DNA from: an uncultured Collinsella sp.
GTDB lineage: Bacteria > Actinomycetota > Coriobacteriia > Coriobacteriales > Coriobacteriaceae
NCBI GenBank assembly: GCA_900556675.1
Contig: USQE01000029.1
Coordinates: 1 to 10,226, forward strand
Direction: 5' to 3'
Length of the DNA: 10,226 bases
Each line of letters opens with the position of its first letter. Positions within the stretch are counted from its first letter, which is position 1. This document shows positions 8,231-10,226 of the stretch, piece after piece. The notes under the pieces are model-generated. The model had not been told where the DNA came from. It saw only the letters and a list, made by a program, of their open reading frames with translations, and made no database searches. The position numbers and the translations under genes were made by a program.

Positions 8231-8461
8231 CTAAAGAGCGTCAGGGTCGACGTCGCTCTCGTCTTCCCAAAACAAGTCGTTCAACGTAACGCGTAGCGCT
8301 TTACAGATTGCCACGCACAAATTGAGCGTGGGGTTGTAGCCGCCCGCCTCGATCAGGCCGATGGTCTGGCGCGTAACGCCCACGGCCTCGGCCAGGTCAG
8401 CTTGCGAAAGGCCAACCGCCGCGCGCGCCGCCTTCATGCGTAGGTTCCTTTTGCCCGGCAT
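8231..8461 (-). CDS. Small XRE-family transcriptional regulator
   Basis: A 76-residue helix-turn-helix protein that is almost entirely DNA-binding domain: LSQADLAEAVGVTRQTIGLIEAGGYNPTLNLCVAICKALRVTLNDLF. This matches the short class (YozG/YgzD-like) usually placed in front of a membrane-protein gene, as here. I chose ATG 8461 because AAGGA lies 5 bases upstream and the N-terminus then aligns with family starts of the MKNRIKELR type. A nested ATG at 8437 also has AAGGA, 8 bases upstream, but would remove part of the first helix. An in-frame start at 8521 lies upstream of the predicted -10 and is unlikely. It probably represses its own operon through the repeats around its promoter. The acidic C-terminus (EDESDVDPDAL) is short and has no sensor domain. 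Confidence 0.88.
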   Translation of the reverse strand: MPGKRNLRMKAARAAVGLSQADLAEAVGVTRQTIGLIEAGGYNPTLNLCVAICKALRVTLNDLFWEDESDVDPDAL

Positions 8462-8479
8462 GGAGTTCCTTTCGTAGTA

Positions 8480-8551
8480 ATGGACAGATATCCGTTGCAA
8501 CATGACAGAAATATATTGCATCCATCAGAAGATGTCAACTATATCTGTCAT
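8480..8551 (-). promoter_or_regulatory. Promoter of the XRE operon with three operator-like repeats
   Basis: On the minus strand TTGACA (8538-8533) and TATATT (8515-8510) are separated by exactly 17 bases, a strong sigma-A type promoter. Three copies of a motif near ATGACAGATAT surround it: ATGGACAGATAT on the plus strand at 8480-8491, ATGACAGAAATAT at 8502-8514 overlapping the -10, and the inverted copy ATATCTGTCAT at 8541-8551 just upstream of the -35. The last two form an inverted pair (ATGACAGA/TCTGTCAT). The placement fits autorepression by the XRE protein. A further TATAAT on the minus strand (8593-8588) has only a weak -35 (AAGTTT). Confidence 0.7.
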
Positions 8552-8614
8552 TATGAAAACCATATTCGTCATCGTCACTATGCGGACATTATAACTTCAG
8601 TTCGCTATTCAAAC

Positions 8615-8651
8615 TTACTCGGACAGAGCCGACTCGGTTTTGTCCGAGTAA
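8615..8651. repeat. Perfect 11-bp inverted repeat with a 15-base spacer
   Basis: TTACTCGGACA (8615-8625) and TGTCCGAGTAA (8641-8651) are perfect reverse complements. The spacer contains a second copy of the ACTCGG core (8632-8637), so the right arm could pair with either copy. The element lies between the XRE promoter and the topoisomerase promoter. It could be an operator for an unidentified regulator or part of a dispersed repeat; no T-run supports a terminator. Confidence 0.6.
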
Positions 8652-8658
8652 ACGAATC

Positions 8659-8689
8659 TCCATCGAACTCCGAACGATTGTTCGATGGA
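8659..8689. promoter_or_regulatory. LexA-like SOS box nested in a 10-bp inverted repeat
   Basis: CGAACGATTGTTCG (8671-8684) has the architecture of the Gram-positive LexA box, CGAAC-N4-GTTCG, and matches 15 of 16 positions of the mycobacterial form TCGAAC-N4-GTTCGA. It sits inside a wider inverted repeat, TCCATCGAAC (8659-8668) and GTTCGATGGA (8680-8689), so CGAAC occurs twice on the left and GTTCG once on the right. It ends 16 bases before the predicted -35 of the topoisomerase gene. LexA control is inferred from sequence match only. Confidence 0.55.
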
Positions 8690-8700
8690 TTTCGTGTTGG

Positions 8701-8729
8701 TTGGAATCGTCTGTGGGCTGGGCTATGCT
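8701..8729 (+). promoter_or_regulatory. Predicted promoter of the GyrB-like gene
   Basis: TTGGAA (8701-8706) and TATGCT (8724-8729) are separated by 17 bases, which would start transcription near 8735 and leave a leader of about 49 bases. The ribosome binding site is not ideal: AAGGGAG (8761-8767) lies 16 bases before the ATG and only GA-rich sequence is nearer. The rest of 8462-8783 holds the elements listed separately and no convincing gene. Confidence 0.5.
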
Positions 8730-8783
8730 ACCTTGACTATCTATATGACTTAAGCGCAGCAAGGGAGCACCGAGAGAGCGAGT

Positions 8784-10226
8784 ATGGCAAAAAACACCGC
8801 AAACTATGGTAACGACAGTATCCGCCAGCTCAAGGACGAGGAGCGCGTACGCCTGCGCCCTGCCGTTATCTTTGGCTCGGACGGACTCGATGGCTGTGCA
8901 CACGCTGCCTTCGAGATTCTGTCCAACGCCGTTGACGAGGCGCGCCAGGGCTACGGCAAGCTCATCACCCTTACCGCCTTTCGCGATGGCTCCATTCAGG
9001 TAGAGGACAACGGCCGCGGCTGCCCGCTCGACTGGAACCCCTCCGAGAAACGCTTTAACTGGGAACTTGTCTTTTGCGAGCTCTACGCCGGCGGCAAATA
9101 CAACAACAACCAGGGTGGCGACTACGACTTCTCGCTCGGCACCAACGGCCTGGGCTCCTGCGCGACCCAGTACGCCTCCGAATACATGGACGTCACGGTT
9201 TGGCGCGATGGCAACAAGTACTCTCTGCACTTTAAGAAGGGTAAGGTTGTCGGCGCCAAGAAGAAGGCACTCGAGATTGAGCCCAGCGACGAGAACCGCA
9301 CCGGCACCACTATCAAGTGGCGCCCCGATCTTGAGGTCTTTACCTCGATTAGCATTCCCCACGATTGGTATCGCGAGACCATGCGCCGTCAGGCGGTGGT
9401 CAACGCCAACGTGACCTTCCGCCTGCGCATCGAAGGCGACGATGGCGAGTTTTCCGAAGAGGACTTCTGCTATCCCAAGGGCATCGAGGACTACGTGCTC
9501 GAGAAGGTCGGTACCGACTACCTCACCGAGCCCTTCTTTATCGAGGCCGACCGTCGTGGTCGCGACCGCGAGGACCTGCCCGACTACAACGTAAAGATCA
9601 CCGCGTGCATGTGCTTCTCGCGCACCTTCACGATGCAAGAGTACTACCACAACTCATCGTGGCTCGAGAACGGCGGTTCGCCCGAGAAGGCCGCCCGCAG
9701 TGCTCTGACCAGCGCCATCGATGCCTACATCAAGCAACAGGGCAAGTACAACAAAAACGAGAGCGGCATTAAGTGGCAAGATGTCCAGGACTGCCTGGTA
9801 CTGGTGACCAACTGCTTCTCCACCCAGACGTCCTACGAAAACCAGACCAAGAAGGCCATCAATAACCGCTTTATCCAGCAGGCCATGACGGCATTCTTTA
9901 AGGAGCGCCTCTCGACCTACTTGATCGAGAACAAAGATGCCGCCAACAAGATCATGGAGCAGGTGCTCATCAACAAGCGCTCGCGCGAGAACGCCGAGCA
10001 GCAGAAGACCGACATGGCCAACCGTGTGCAAAAGTTCATCGATTGCCGCTCCAAGGACAAGAGCCGCCGCGAGATCTACATCGTAGAGGGTGACTCGGCA
10101 GCAGGCGCCATTCGAACGTCGCGCGATGCCGAGTTCCAGGGTGTTATGCCCGTCCGCGGCAAGATCCTCAACTGCCTGAAGGAGGACTACCCGCGCATCT
10201 TTAAGTCCGACATCATCATGGACCTC
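8784..10226 (+). CDS. Divergent GyrB/ParE-like type IIA topoisomerase ATPase subunit (partial, 3' end outside)
   Basis: An open frame of 481 codons runs off the window edge. It is a GHKL ATPase plus transducer plus TOPRIM protein, the ATP-driven subunit of a type II topoisomerase. The ATPase shows E44 and N48 (EILSNAVDEA), DNGRGCP (75-81) and the lid region GGKYNNNQGG...LGTNGLGSCA. TOPRIM begins EGDSAAGA (435-442), followed by PVRGKILNCL. These motifs differ from standard GyrB (typically EGDSAGGS and GGLHGVG), so this is probably the second, paralogous enzyme found in Coriobacteriia and Clostridia. It would normally pair with a GyrA/ParC-like gene, expected just downstream. The ATG is the only reasonable start: an in-frame TAA lies at 8751-8753. 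Family membership is near certain; whether it acts as gyrase, topoisomerase IV or something else is open, so I give no symbol. Confidence 0.92.
   Translation, partial: MAKNTANYGNDSIRQLKDEERVRLRPAVIFGSDGLDGCAHAAFEILSNAVDEARQGYGKLITLTAFRDGSIQVEDNGRGCPLDWNPSEKRFNWELVFCELYAGGKYNNNQGGDYDFSLGTNGLGSCATQYASEYMDVTVWRDGNKYSLHFKKGKVVGAKKKALEIEPSDENRTGTTIKWRPDLEVFTSISIPHDWYRETMRRQAVVNANVTFRLRIEGDDGEFSEEDFCYPKGIEDYVLEKVGTDYLTEPFFIEADRRGRDREDLPDYNVKITACMCFSRTFTMQEYYHNSSWLENGGSPEKAARSALTSAIDAYIKQQGKYNKNESGIKWQDVQDCLVLVTNCFSTQTSYENQTKKAINNRFIQQAMTAFFKERLSTYLIENKDAANKIMEQVLINKRSRENAEQQKTDMANRVQKFIDCRSKDKSRREIYIVEGDSAAGAIRTSRDAEFQGVMPVRGKILNCLKEDYPRIFKSDIIMDL

Noticed and set aside
8462..8521. 20-codon N-terminal extension of the XRE regulator
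   Set aside because: That start lies upstream of the predicted -10, so the transcript would not contain it, and the extension covers operator repeats.
8480..8812. Plus-strand 110-codon open frame in the XRE/topoisomerase intergenic region
   Set aside because: It runs through the XRE promoter, the inverted repeats and the GyrB promoter, overlaps the GyrB start in another frame and has no domain.
8589..9650. Minus-strand open frame (353 codons) opposite the GyrB-like gene
   Set aside because: The plus strand has clear ATPase and TOPRIM motifs; the minus frame is Val/Leu/Gly-rich mirror sequence and ends within the inverted repeats.

Overview
The window is about 10 kb of moderately GC-rich, compact bacterial DNA. 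Coding style and gene content suggest a Gram-positive actinobacterium, most like a gut Coriobacteriia such as Collinsella. The pointers are a Tat-exported surface protein ending in an LAGTG sortase-type signal, a LuxR-type regulator with a TPR-like N-terminal half, and a divergent second GyrB-like topoisomerase subunit. The genus is inferred from memory of protein style and was not searched.

Left part (1-3070): a promoter with a perfect extended -10 drives an OmpR-family response regulator (125-799). Its stop overlaps the start of a sensor histidine kinase (796-1947), giving a classic two-component pair. After 67 bases comes a LuxR-type regulator (2015-3019), possibly in the same transcript, followed by a hairpin.

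Middle (3177-7547): one very large gene encodes a 1456-residue secreted protein. It has a Tat signal peptide, a carboxypeptidase-regulatory-like beta domain, a glycine/aromatic-rich amphipathic region, a long beta-rich region, a CARDB-like module, a Ser/Gly linker, LAGTG, a membrane helix and a long tail. I know no function for it. It is the most unusual gene here, and its nearest upstream neighbour is the LuxR regulator. It ends at a strong hairpin shared with a convergent operon.

Right part: a small minus-strand operon (XRE-type regulator 8231-8461, then a four-helix membrane protein 7637-8221) has a good promoter surrounded by three copies of a likely operator. Its divergent neighbour is a GyrB/ParE-like gene (from 8784, cut by the window end). 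The intergenic region between them (8462-8783) is rich in signals: the XRE promoter and operators, an 11-bp perfect inverted repeat, a near-consensus Gram-positive LexA (SOS) box nested in a second inverted repeat, and a promoter for the topoisomerase gene. A damage-controlled topoisomerase paralogue next to a self-regulated XRE/membrane-protein pair is the most testable regulatory idea here.
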